DNA of 8,039 nucleotides. Origin: Verrucomicrobiota bacterium (GTDB lineage Bacteria > Verrucomicrobiota > Verrucomicrobiia > Limisphaerales > JAHEOI01). This document shows, one piece after another, positions 1 through 5,946 of this stretch. A model generated the notes under the pieces. That model searched no databases and was not told where the DNA came from. It was given only the letters and a program-made list of their open reading frames with translations. A program made the translations under genes and the position numbers. Each line of letters starts with the position of its first letter. Positions within the stretch are counted from its first letter, which is position 1. Where the stretch lies: NCBI GenBank assembly GCA_018610125.1, contig JAHEOI010000151.1:1-8039 (forward strand), read 5' to 3'.

Positions 1-104
1 CCATTCTCAGCAAGGGATATGCCAGCGGAGTATGGGAGTGGCGGAGTGGCGTGGGACACCGGGGACGGCGTCCCTATCAGGGAAAGGTCCTCCCCGGCAC
101 ACTA
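1..104. other. Non-coding left edge with short repeats
   Basis: No convincing gene is visible here. The DNA holds a tandem 8-bp repeat (GGAGTGGC at 35-42 and 43-50) and a small inverted repeat (GGGAC 62-66 with GTCCC 70-74). The frames read through it but give no family I recognise. It is probably the 3' region of a gene outside the window or intergenic repeat DNA. Confidence 0.4.
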
Positions 105-141
105 GGGACCTCGTCCTCGAGGTCCCAAATTTCTCTTTCTT
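105..141 (+). terminator. Hairpin with pyrimidine-rich tail, likely intrinsic terminator
   Basis: Bases 105-113 (GGGACCTCG) pair perfectly with 118-126 (CGAGGTCCC), giving a 9-bp G+C-rich stem with a TCCT loop. The following bases 127-141 are A/T-rich and mostly T and C (AAATTTCTCTTTCTT). This fits a rho-independent terminator on the plus strand for a gene upstream of the window, although the T-run is interrupted by C and begins with AAA. Its position argues against a promoter for aroE lying further left and so against the leftmost possible aroE start at 148. Confidence 0.6.
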
Positions 142-210
142 TGGGCAATGGGCGTCCAAAAAGGGAGAAGGAGGCTGAGTATCGGAGTGGACCTCCCCAG
201 AGTTTGGCCT

Positions 211-239
211 TTGATTTCACGCCACAGATATCTTATAAC
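211..239 (+). promoter_or_regulatory. Candidate sigma70-type promoter for aroE
   Basis: TTGATT (211-216) and TATAAC (234-239) match the -35 and -10 consensus at 4/6 and 5/6, with an ideal 17-nt spacer. It lies just downstream of the hairpin at 105-126. The predicted transcription start near 246 falls immediately before the GTG at 247, which would make the aroE message leaderless or nearly so. The call rests on consensus match only. Confidence 0.45.
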
Positions 240-246
240 ACCCTTC

Positions 247-1179
247 GTGACGAAGGATCGGGAAAAAGCGATCGATGCTTCCACCCGTTATTGTGCGGTC
301 CTGGGACATCCGATTCATCATTCGGCATCGCCGGCGTTTCAAAATGCCGGCATGGACGCTCTCGCGCTTAACTGGCGCTATCTGGCATTCGACGTCCATC
401 CGGAGGAGCTGGCCAACGCCATTGACGGGGCAAAGGCGATGAAGTTTATCGGTCTCAATCTTACCGTACCGCATAAGGTGTTGGCACTGGATATGATGGA
501 CACGGTTGACGCATCGGCCCGCAGTTGGGGAGCTGTCAATACAGTGCGATTTGAATCTCAAAGCGAGGATGGCCGGTGGCACCCCATTTCGGAGATGGAA
601 CCGAGCGCGATCAGTAACGTCCGGGGTCACGGATTCAATACGGATGCCGATGCGATCACGGAATCGCTCCGTCGGGATTTGGACGTCGATATCCGGAATG
701 CGAGGATTCTGCTTTTGGGATCGGGCGGTGCAGGACGCGTTGCCGCATTGAAGCTGGCTGCGGATGGCGTTCACCGGCTTCATTTGATCAATCGGACCAT
801 GAGCAAGGCGGAGGAGGTCGCCAAGGAAATTGGGGGACTCTTCCCGTCGGCCAATGTCGGTCTCGGCTACCCAAACGAGCCGGTGGAGGTCATCATCAAT
901 GCGACCTCGCTGGGAATGAATCCGGACGATTCCTTGCCGTTGGATACCCATCGATTCCCCATAACCGACACGCGCAAGGTATTCGATATGATCTATCGGC
1001 CCGCCGAGACGCCGTTACTAAAAGAAGCCAAAGGGGCGGGATGCGCCACCGCAAATGGCGTCGGTATGCTGCTCCACCAAGGAGTCAGTGCGTTGAGGAT
1101 TTGGTCGGGGCTAACTCCGCCTGTGGAAACGATGCGACAAGCCTTGGAGAGCCATCTTTATGAATCACCCGTTAAGTAG
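247..1179 (+). CDS. aroE: Shikimate dehydrogenase (NADP+)
   Basis: Catalyses NADPH-dependent reduction of 3-dehydroshikimate to shikimate in cytoplasmic aromatic amino acid synthesis. Numbering from GTG 247 (310 aa): the shikimate-binding HSASP has Ser26 and Ser28; NLTVPHK (71-77) ends in the catalytic Lys77; AVNT holds Asn98; the NTD motif (131-133) holds the catalytic Asp133. The Rossmann loop GSGGAGR is at 158-164, NRT (182-184) favours NADP over NAD, NATSLGM is at 218-224, and Gln278 lies in the C-terminal LHQG motif. About 20 residues (roughly 105-127) are inserted between AVNT and NTD relative to short AroE proteins. The frame is open back to ATG 148, with another GTG at 187 that has AAGGAGG 12 nt upstream. 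I chose 247 because it leaves the short N-terminal extension I recall for this family and fits the promoter at 211-239; the start remains uncertain. The family call is very secure. Confidence 0.95.
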   Translation: MTKDREKAIDASTRYCAVLGHPIHHSASPAFQNAGMDALALNWRYLAFDVHPEELANAIDGAKAMKFIGLNLTVPHKVLALDMMDTVDASARSWGAVNTVRFESQSEDGRWHPISEMEPSAISNVRGHGFNTDADAITESLRRDLDVDIRNARILLLGSGGAGRVAALKLAADGVHRLHLINRTMSKAEEVAKEIGGLFPSANVGLGYPNEPVEVIINATSLGMNPDDSLPLDTHRFPITDTRKVFDMIYRPAETPLLKEAKGAGCATANGVGMLLHQGVSALRIWSGLTPPVETMRQALESHLYESPVK

Positions 1180-1233
1180 CGTCCCGGCTCACCTCGACGA
1201 GACGCCCAAGGCGTGCGATCTCTCGATATCAAC

Positions 1234-1248
1234 TAAGCAAAAGACGAT
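1234..1248 (+). promoter_or_regulatory. Weak ribosome-binding site before the prepilin peptidase
   Basis: TAAGCAA lies exactly 8 nt before ATG 1249. The same TAAGCAA sits exactly 8 nt before the next gene's ATG. It can pair only partly with the 16S tail (TAAG of TAAGGAGG), so it is an atypical site that supports both start choices. Confidence 0.35.
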
Positions 1249-2337
1249 ATGCTAAACCTTGATAGCCTGGCGGCGTTGCCATTTCACTTCTGGAGCGTGG
1301 TCTTGTTTGTCTTTGGGAGCGTTGTCGGCAGTTTCTTAAACGTTTGCATTCACCGAATGCCCTCGGAAAAGAGCCTCATCTCACCGGGGTCCCACTGCCC
1401 GCACTGCGAGAGCCGGATCCCCTGGTATTACAACATCCCGATCCTGAGCTGGATTCTCCTCCGAGGACGCTGTGCCCATTGCCACACACCCATCTCACCG
1501 CGTTACGTTATCGTCGAATTGTTTACGGCCGTTCTCTTCACCGGCTGCTGGCTCGCATTCGGCGCCCAATCGGCGCCGCTTGCATTGGTCTATTGCCTCG
1601 TATTCGCCGGGTTTATTGTGGCCACCTTCATCGATCTCGAGCACTTCATCATCCCGGATGAGATCACAATCGGGGGGATGGTTGTGGGCTTTTTGGCATC
1701 CTTTGCGGTGCCTGAGCTTCATGCCACCGTACGGAGCGAGGCCTTGAAAGCGAGCTTTCTTGGAATTGCTGTCGGCGGCGCACTTATCTATCTCGTGCTA
1801 CAGATGGGGAAATTCTTCTTTGGGCAACAACGCCTTCAGCTCGACCCGGAAAGCACCGTCTCGTTCACCGAATCCAACCTGCAGCTACCCGACGAAGCGA
1901 TCCCGTATGATGCAATCTTCACACGCAAGAGGGATGCCGTACGCTTGTACGCGCACCGAGTCATCATGAGCGACCGATGCTACTTTGACACCGATCTTTC
2001 ATTGAGCCCGGAGCAATTGCAGATCGGAAGCGACACATTTGCCCCCGAATCAATTCAAACGCTGGAAGTGGTGACAGATCAGATTACTCTCCCGCGGGAA
2101 GCAATGGGAATGGGAGACGTCAAGTTTTTGGCGGCCATCGGGGCCTTCCTCGGCTGGCAAGGTGCCCTCTTTTCATTGATGGTCAGCTCGGTCATCGGCG
2201 CCTTACTCGGCATCATTCTGATTGCACTGGGACGCCGCGATTGGTCGAGCCAAATCCCATACGGTCCTTACATTGTCGTTGCCGCTTCAATCTGGATCTT
2301 TACCGGTGAGAAATGGGTCGCATGGTGGCTGGGTTAA
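1249..2337 (+). CDS. pilD: Prepilin peptidase (type IV leader peptidase, A24 family) with central insertion
   Basis: An inner-membrane aspartic protease that cleaves, and usually N-methylates, type IV pilins or type II secretion pseudopilins. The N-terminal GSFLNVCIHRMP signature is at residues 27-38. Two zinc-binding CxxC pairs follow (Cys50/Cys53 and Cys75/Cys78), so the methyltransferase-type N-terminal domain is complete. Catalytic Asp129 sits in the segment FIDLEHFIIPDEIT, and the second catalytic Asp290 in GMGDVK (287-292). The C-terminal IPYGPYI (336-342) is also typical. The aspartates are about 160 residues apart, whereas in PilD-type enzymes they are about 64 apart; a polar stretch at about 192-284 accounts for the excess. 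Length is 362 aa, longer than the usual 250-290. It starts 69 bp after aroE and ends 38 bp before the beta-helix gene, on the same strand, so a three-gene transcript is possible. The symbol is by homology; no pilus or secretion genes lie in the window. Confidence 0.95.
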   Translation: MLNLDSLAALPFHFWSVVLFVFGSVVGSFLNVCIHRMPSEKSLISPGSHCPHCESRIPWYYNIPILSWILLRGRCAHCHTPISPRYVIVELFTAVLFTGCWLAFGAQSAPLALVYCLVFAGFIVATFIDLEHFIIPDEITIGGMVVGFLASFAVPELHATVRSEALKASFLGIAVGGALIYLVLQMGKFFFGQQRLQLDPESTVSFTESNLQLPDEAIPYDAIFTRKRDAVRLYAHRVIMSDRCYFDTDLSLSPEQLQIGSDTFAPESIQTLEVVTDQITLPREAMGMGDVKFLAAIGAFLGWQGALFSLMVSSVIGALLGIILIALGRRDWSSQIPYGPYIVVAASIWIFTGEKWVAWWLG

Positions 2338-2360
2338 TGAGTAAAATCCGATCCAAATCG

Positions 2361-2375
2361 TAAGCAAGTCGCAAT
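2361..2375 (+). promoter_or_regulatory. Weak ribosome-binding site before the beta-helix gene
   Basis: TAAGCAA (2361-2367) lies 8 nt before ATG 2376, in the same sequence and spacing as upstream of the prepilin peptidase. No better Shine-Dalgarno sequence is visible, and the signal peptide that follows directly supports this start. Confidence 0.35.
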
Positions 2376-3620
2376 ATGAAAATCACAAGCTCACTGACAT
2401 TATTGGCCCTCTCGCTAAGCCTACTTGGGGAAGTCGGATCTGCCGTAGCGGGAGCAGAAGATAGTCCGAAAAACAAGAAGCACGAGAAAGACCGTCTCCC
2501 GGGAGCAGTACCGGTGGTTAGGGCCATCGAATATTCGAGCTTGCAAAAAGCAATCGAGGCGGTTCCCAAAGAAGGCGGCAAGGTCAAGCTACCTCCCGGA
2601 CAATTCGAGATTTCCAAGCCTCTCGTCGTCCGGCAGCAAGAGATCCGTATCGAAGGCGCCGGCGGGAGCACCGAAATCAAAAATACCAATCGCAATGGTA
2701 AGCCGTCCCTGCTGATCCAGCCCCCGTCAGGTCAAGATGAGAAGAACCCCGAGCCACAATGGCGTGTTCAGTTAAGCCATTTTCGCATCACCGGGAACGA
2801 CAAAAGCGGTCCCGGCATCGTCGCGGAAGGGGTCAACGAGATCTTTATCCATAATCTCATGGTCAACCGTCACGGCGATGACGGCATCCTCCTGGATCAC
2901 TGCTATGAGAACCCGCGTGTCACCGACTCATCCATGACTTACAACAATGGTACCGGCCTCCACTTAAAAGGCTGCCACGATATCGTCGTCAACGGCAACC
3001 AATTCGAGGAAAATCAGGATGCCCTTCGATGTATTGACGGCTTCAATCTCTGCATGACCGGTAACAACTTGGATGACCATTTGGGAAATGGCGTGATCAT
3101 CGAAAATACTTACGGCTCGGTTGTCTCCGGCAACATGATCGAGGAATGCAACGGCATGGCCGTGATCATGGACCGCGATTGCTACGGAAACACCATTGCG
3201 TCGAATGTGATCGCCCACAACGGCGGCGGCATCGACCTCCGAGACGCGCACGGGTGCGCCATCAGCGCCAACACGTTCACCATCATGAAGCAAGACGCCC
3301 TGCGGGTCGGTCCAAAAAGCGCGCGTCTGACCATTACCGGAAACAATTTCTCCGATAGCTACATCGGCAATGGGAAGCTCAAGCGTAACAAGGGAGACCG
3401 TGCCGCCAAAGGCATGACCCTTGAAAGCACCAAAAATTTGACCGTTTCCGGCAACGTTTTCTCGGGCGTCCATCCCAAAGCCATTGAATTAAAAGGCGAC
3501 CCAAGCCGACAAATCCTCTTTTCCGACAACGCCCTCATTGACACGAAGAGCGATCACAATCGCTTAACGAACTCGGTAATCGATAATATCCTCCAAATTC
3601 CCTCGAAAGAGTCAAACTAA
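2376..3620 (+). CDS. Secreted right-handed parallel beta-helix repeat protein
   Basis: A 414-aa protein with a clear Sec signal peptide: Lys2, a Leu-rich core to about residue 18, and a likely cleavage after Ala25 or Ala27, followed by a charged linker (28-40). Residues about 50-115 resemble the cap and first coils of pectate-lyase/GH28-like folds (LQKAIEAVPKEGG, then KVKLPPGQFEI). Regular coils follow with an Asn at the same turn: ITGND 138, VNGNQF 205, MTGNNL 227, VSGNMI 250, IASNVI 274, ISANTF 296, ITGNNF 320, VSGNVF 357, FSDNAL 382. Spacing is mostly 22-25 residues, with a basic loop inserted at about 328-346. This is the asparagine ladder of PbH1/NosD-type beta-helices. Such proteins are usually polysaccharide lyases, hydrolases, epimerases or surface adhesins; no catalytic set can be assigned, so substrate and activity are unknown. 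It is probably exported past the inner membrane. The gene follows the prepilin peptidase by 38 bp. Confidence 0.88.
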   Translation: MKITSSLTLLALSLSLLGEVGSAVAGAEDSPKNKKHEKDRLPGAVPVVRAIEYSSLQKAIEAVPKEGGKVKLPPGQFEISKPLVVRQQEIRIEGAGGSTEIKNTNRNGKPSLLIQPPSGQDEKNPEPQWRVQLSHFRITGNDKSGPGIVAEGVNEIFIHNLMVNRHGDDGILLDHCYENPRVTDSSMTYNNGTGLHLKGCHDIVVNGNQFEENQDALRCIDGFNLCMTGNNLDDHLGNGVIIENTYGSVVSGNMIEECNGMAVIMDRDCYGNTIASNVIAHNGGGIDLRDAHGCAISANTFTIMKQDALRVGPKSARLTITGNNFSDSYIGNGKLKRNKGDRAAKGMTLESTKNLTVSGNVFSGVHPKAIELKGDPSRQILFSDNALIDTKSDHNRLTNSVIDNILQIPSKESN

Positions 3621-4159
3621 GCCAGCTCGATGCACTTCGGGAATTCAGGACACAGCTTGGATTCTTCCGCATCCGTAAGAGTCTTGTCGAAAAACTGAAT
3701 CGCTCCCGAGTCGGAACAAACCCAGACCTCCGTGGCACCCGCATCGAAGTAAAGCATCATTTTCTCTTTAATCTCCTCCTCCATGTTTCCGGATGACAGG
3801 ACCCCGACGCAAATTTCAGGCGAGCGAGGAAAACAAATCCGATCGCCCAACTCGCTCATACATTGTGGCGAAGCCCAGGCAACATCGGCCAGTTTCACCC
3901 CATCCGCCGTCGAAATAGGGCATTCGGTCAATGTCTCGCCCTCCGACATCTGGCTTTGAATAAGAGAGCCTATTTTAAGCTGCAAGCGCCCATGATTTGG
4001 TCGAGGGGGAGGACTCATGATGATGTGACCGTGACGATCCGTTTCAATGCGACCCTCGATTTTCGCCAACTTCGGATCATCCAGAAGCTCCGCCCACCGT
4101 CGCAAGTTAAGCTCCGCCTGCGCGGCGTGTGAAGGAAGCTCGATCGTCAAGGTTCCCAT
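3617..4159 (-). CDS. Uma2-family (DUF820) PD-(D/E)xK nuclease-fold protein, probably catalytically altered
   Basis: A 180-aa protein of usual Uma2 length. Recognisable features are the strand-turn HIIMSPPPRPNHGR (45-58), the LADVAW segment with the expected first acidic residue Asp92, and the C-terminal block PEICVGVLSSGN (114-125) followed by a helix with Lys131/Lys133, YFDAGATEVWV (137-147). Family members normally read VEVLS at the point where this one reads VGVLS, so Gly119 replaces the glutamate of the metal-binding site (GGG codon, one base from GAG). The protein may therefore be an inactive nuclease, or use another acidic residue. Uma2 proteins are abundant in cyanobacteria and other environmental bacteria; their role is largely unknown. 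TTAAGG lies 7 nt upstream of the ATG, supporting the start. It converges on the beta-helix gene with overlapping stop codons. Confidence 0.85.
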   Translation of the reverse strand: MGTLTIELPSHAAQAELNLRRWAELLDDPKLAKIEGRIETDRHGHIIMSPPPRPNHGRLQLKIGSLIQSQMSEGETLTECPISTADGVKLADVAWASPQCMSELGDRICFPRSPEICVGVLSSGNMEEEIKEKMMLYFDAGATEVWVCSDSGAIQFFDKTLTDAEESKLCPEFPKCIELA

Positions 4160-4166
4160 AGTGTTA

Positions 4167-4172
4167 CCTTAA
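4167..4172 (-). promoter_or_regulatory. Shine-Dalgarno site of the Uma2 gene
   Basis: Read on the minus strand this is TTAAGG, with a 7-nt spacer to the ATG at 4159. It decides the start. It forms half of the palindrome CCTTAAGG (4167-4174). Confidence 0.5.
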
Positions 4173-4252
4173 GGCCGTCCGAGGATCTGGTCAATCGCCC
4201 TGCGCCGTCCAAACCCGGAGGGGTCAGGTGACTATTGGAGTGTCGAGGGCAT

Positions 4253-4326
4253 CTGCAGCGAAGTGCAGTCTACCACAACCGAAGCCTGGACGGACTGCAG
4301 CGGAGTGCAATCCCTACCACAACCGA
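4253..4326. repeat. Two REP-like hairpin repeats, imperfect direct copies
   Basis: Unit 1 (4253-4282) and unit 2 (4295-4326) share CTGCAGCG(A/G)AGTGCA and CTACCACAACCGA, separated by a few differing bases. Each begins with a small inverted repeat: CTGCA and TGCAG around GCGAAG in unit 1, and a slightly imperfect version around GCGGAG in unit 2. The arrangement, hairpin core plus conserved flank in tandem within an intergenic space, is like REP/BIME elements. Copies elsewhere in the genome are expected but cannot be seen here. Confidence 0.6.
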
Positions 4327-4410
4327 GCGAACCAGCGCACAGGGCCAAAGACGCAGAAGCACCGGATTATCACGGTTTCGGAGCGCAGTTCTGCCCGATC
4401 AAATTGCTCC

Positions 4411-4443
4411 TTTCCTTCGCGCCCTTGGCGTTCTTCGCGGGCA
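4411..4443 (-). repeat. Short 9-nt-period repeat (GCGAAG-type)
   Basis: On the minus strand three successive near-copies of a 9-nt unit occur: GCGAAGAAC, GCCAAGGGC and GCGAAGGAA. The type is familiar to me as an intergenic dispersed repeat in many environmental bacteria, where it is often mis-annotated as a peptide containing AKNAKGAKE. It lies 50-80 bp past the stop of the membrane-protein gene. Function is unknown; it is not a clear terminator, since only a 4-bp hairpin (CGCC/GGCG) can form in it. Confidence 0.5.
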
Positions 4444-4491
4444 AAAATCTCTTTCTTGTATCGCCAATTCGCAAATTGCCCCGACCGATTC

Positions 4492-5946
4492 TCATCGCTT
4501 GGAGCGTCCCCAAAACTTCGCGGCGCGGACGAGGACCTTGATCTGGGCAGGACTTAAACGGGACGCCATTCGAGGGCGTTCTGTTTTGAGGCGTTGCCAC
4601 AGCGCTTCCGGATCCCAACGACTCAGCTCTTCCACTGTGGCGACGCCGACCTCTTGGAGCGCTTTGGCCGCCTTGAGTCCCATCCCCTTGTGCAGCCCGA
4701 GATTAATCAAGTGACATATTTGATTCACTTCGTCCGGATCCATGTTATAACGGGCCGCCAACTGGACCGGGCCGGCTGCTTCGATACGGTTGCGGAGCTC
4801 TTCGGGAGTGGCAATGCCATTACGCCGCAAGGTTTTTCGTGTCGCCGTCTCGAGGGCCGGGATTTCCGAAAGCAAAGGACGCCTCGATTTCACGGTGTCG
4901 TGATAGACATGATAATAGACGACAGCGGAGAAGATGACAGCGATCACGGCCGCCGATATCGTTTTGAGGGCCGAACCTTGGGGAGCTCCTTCCGCCTGAT
5001 CGGGTCCTTCCATTTCCCAATGCCGCCCGCCGCGAATGTAAAAGCTGAACAACGAATAGGTTGAAAACGCCCCAACCGCCAGGAATGGGAATCCGAGAAA
5101 CCCCGCGACCGGCATTTCAAAAAGCTTCCACTCTTCAAATCCCGGAACGGTGTAGATCCACTTGCAGCGCGCCCAGAAATTGAACATTTCCCAAACGAGG
5201 CCGGCTATCAACCCACCGGCCAATAGCCGAAGCAACCGTCCGGGCCGGCCCGCCTCCAAATCACGCAATAACGATGGCGCCCCGACTCGGTAATTGATAC
5301 AAGCCGGCAGCAAGATCGGAGCAAGCCATACGAGCGCGAAGCACTCCCGCGGTCGGAAAAGCGGGGCCAAAACGCACACACTGCCCATGACCGCCAAAAT
5401 GCGAAGCTTGCGAACAGTGATCGTGAGTCCGGGCCATCGTATTTTATCCCAGCGAGTGAGCGACCGCAGCAGCTCGGCATGAAAAAAGCAAGCCGGAAAA
5501 ACCGTGGCGTACGCAACGAACCCGTATAAGGCTTGCACCCAAAGGCTCCGGAAAACGTAAACGTAGTACCAATTCTCAATGACGAAATTGTAGGCCTCAA
5601 AAACAAACCAGAATGGTACCGACCAGCCAAGCATCGCCAAGAGCTCCCGACGGCGATGCCATAAGAACGACCGGCCTTCCCGGCACAAAAGGATGGCGTC
5701 AAGCGTCAGCAAATAGCCGTACCATGCCGGCAGATACCATAAGACGTTAATCGCCGGCATATCCCGCACTAATGCCCATAGCGAAGCTCCGAAGATCGCG
5801 ACTCCGATCGAAGCCTGCCACGCCCAACCGCGACGCGAAGATCCGTCGCCCGCGGAGCCCCCCCTTTGTCGCCTGTTAAGTTTCATAGAATGAAGAGGGA
5901 ATTGAACTTGGGCCGGGCTCCGCCACGCAACTACCCAACTCCTCAT
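4492..5946 (-). CDS. Multi-pass membrane protein with internal duplication and C-terminal DUF4332-like helix-hairpin-helix region
   Basis: A 484-aa protein of unknown function. About nine hydrophobic segments are visible (roughly 45-60, 66-88, 101-121, 135-157, 181-197, 202-217, 239-258, 277-304, 328-346). The two halves of the membrane part resemble each other: FEAYNF (116-121) then WYY (126-128) in the first, WEMFNF (252-257) then WIY (263-265) in the second, each followed by a GF-containing helix. After a linker, residues about 359-480 are soluble and hold two helix-hairpin-helix-like units (NGIATPEEL about 376-384; VGVATVEELSRWDPEAL about 433-449), as in DUF4332 proteins, which suggests nucleic-acid or protein binding. 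The ATG at 5946 overlaps the phosphoesterase stop as ATGA, which favours it by translational coupling; an internal ATG at 5886 (residue 21) gives a more typical basic N-terminus and is a real alternative. The domain call is a recalled family match. Confidence 0.8.
   Translation of the reverse strand: MRSWVVAWRSPAQVQFPLHSMKLNRRQRGGSAGDGSSRRGWAWQASIGVAIFGASLWALVRDMPAINVLWYLPAWYGYLLTLDAILLCREGRSFLWHRRRELLAMLGWSVPFWFVFEAYNFVIENWYYVYVFRSLWVQALYGFVAYATVFPACFFHAELLRSLTRWDKIRWPGLTITVRKLRILAVMGSVCVLAPLFRPRECFALVWLAPILLPACINYRVGAPSLLRDLEAGRPGRLLRLLAGGLIAGLVWEMFNFWARCKWIYTVPGFEEWKLFEMPVAGFLGFPFLAVGAFSTYSLFSFYIRGGRHWEMEGPDQAEGAPQGSALKTISAAVIAVIFSAVVYYHVYHDTVKSRRPLLSEIPALETATRKTLRRNGIATPEELRNRIEAAGPVQLAARYNMDPDEVNQICHLINLGLHKGMGLKAAKALQEVGVATVEELSRWDPEALWQRLKTERPRMASRLSPAQIKVLVRAAKFWGRSKR

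Larger units (their letters stand above)
4160..4491. other. Non-coding interval between two minus-strand genes
   Basis: This 332-bp stretch has several overlapping open frames on both strands, but none looks like a protein: they read through repeats, lack family features and have no plausible start sites. It contains two copies of a hairpin-bearing repeat (4253-4326) and a 9-nt-period repeat (about 4411-4443), followed by an A/T-rich segment. It lies downstream of the membrane-protein gene and upstream of the Uma2 gene, so it must contain the Uma2 promoter unless that gene is read through from the upstream pair. No consensus promoter stands out. Confidence 0.6.

Noticed and set aside
148..246. 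N-terminal extension of AroE from ATG 148
   Set aside because: It has no ribosome-binding site, begins only 22 bp after a likely terminator, and has no family-like residues; the core starts after residue 40 of this version. Kept as an alternative start only.
217..951. Long antisense frame (244 codons) opposite aroE
   Set aside because: It lies entirely within aroE, is rich in Arg, Ile and His as expected of a reverse-frame shadow, and has no recognisable domain or start signal.
2964..3473. Antisense frame (169 codons) opposite the beta-helix gene
   Set aside because: Its Val/Asp-rich composition mirrors the repeated Asn/Ile/Gly codons of the real gene on the other strand.
4253..4326. CRISPR-like repeats
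   Set aside because: Only two imperfect copies with a 12-bp gap, no spacer-sized interval and no cas genes.
4228..4714. Several overlapping plus-strand frames of 80-160 codons
   Set aside because: They read through the REP-like repeats and the 9-nt repeat and then antisense to the membrane-protein gene, with no family features.
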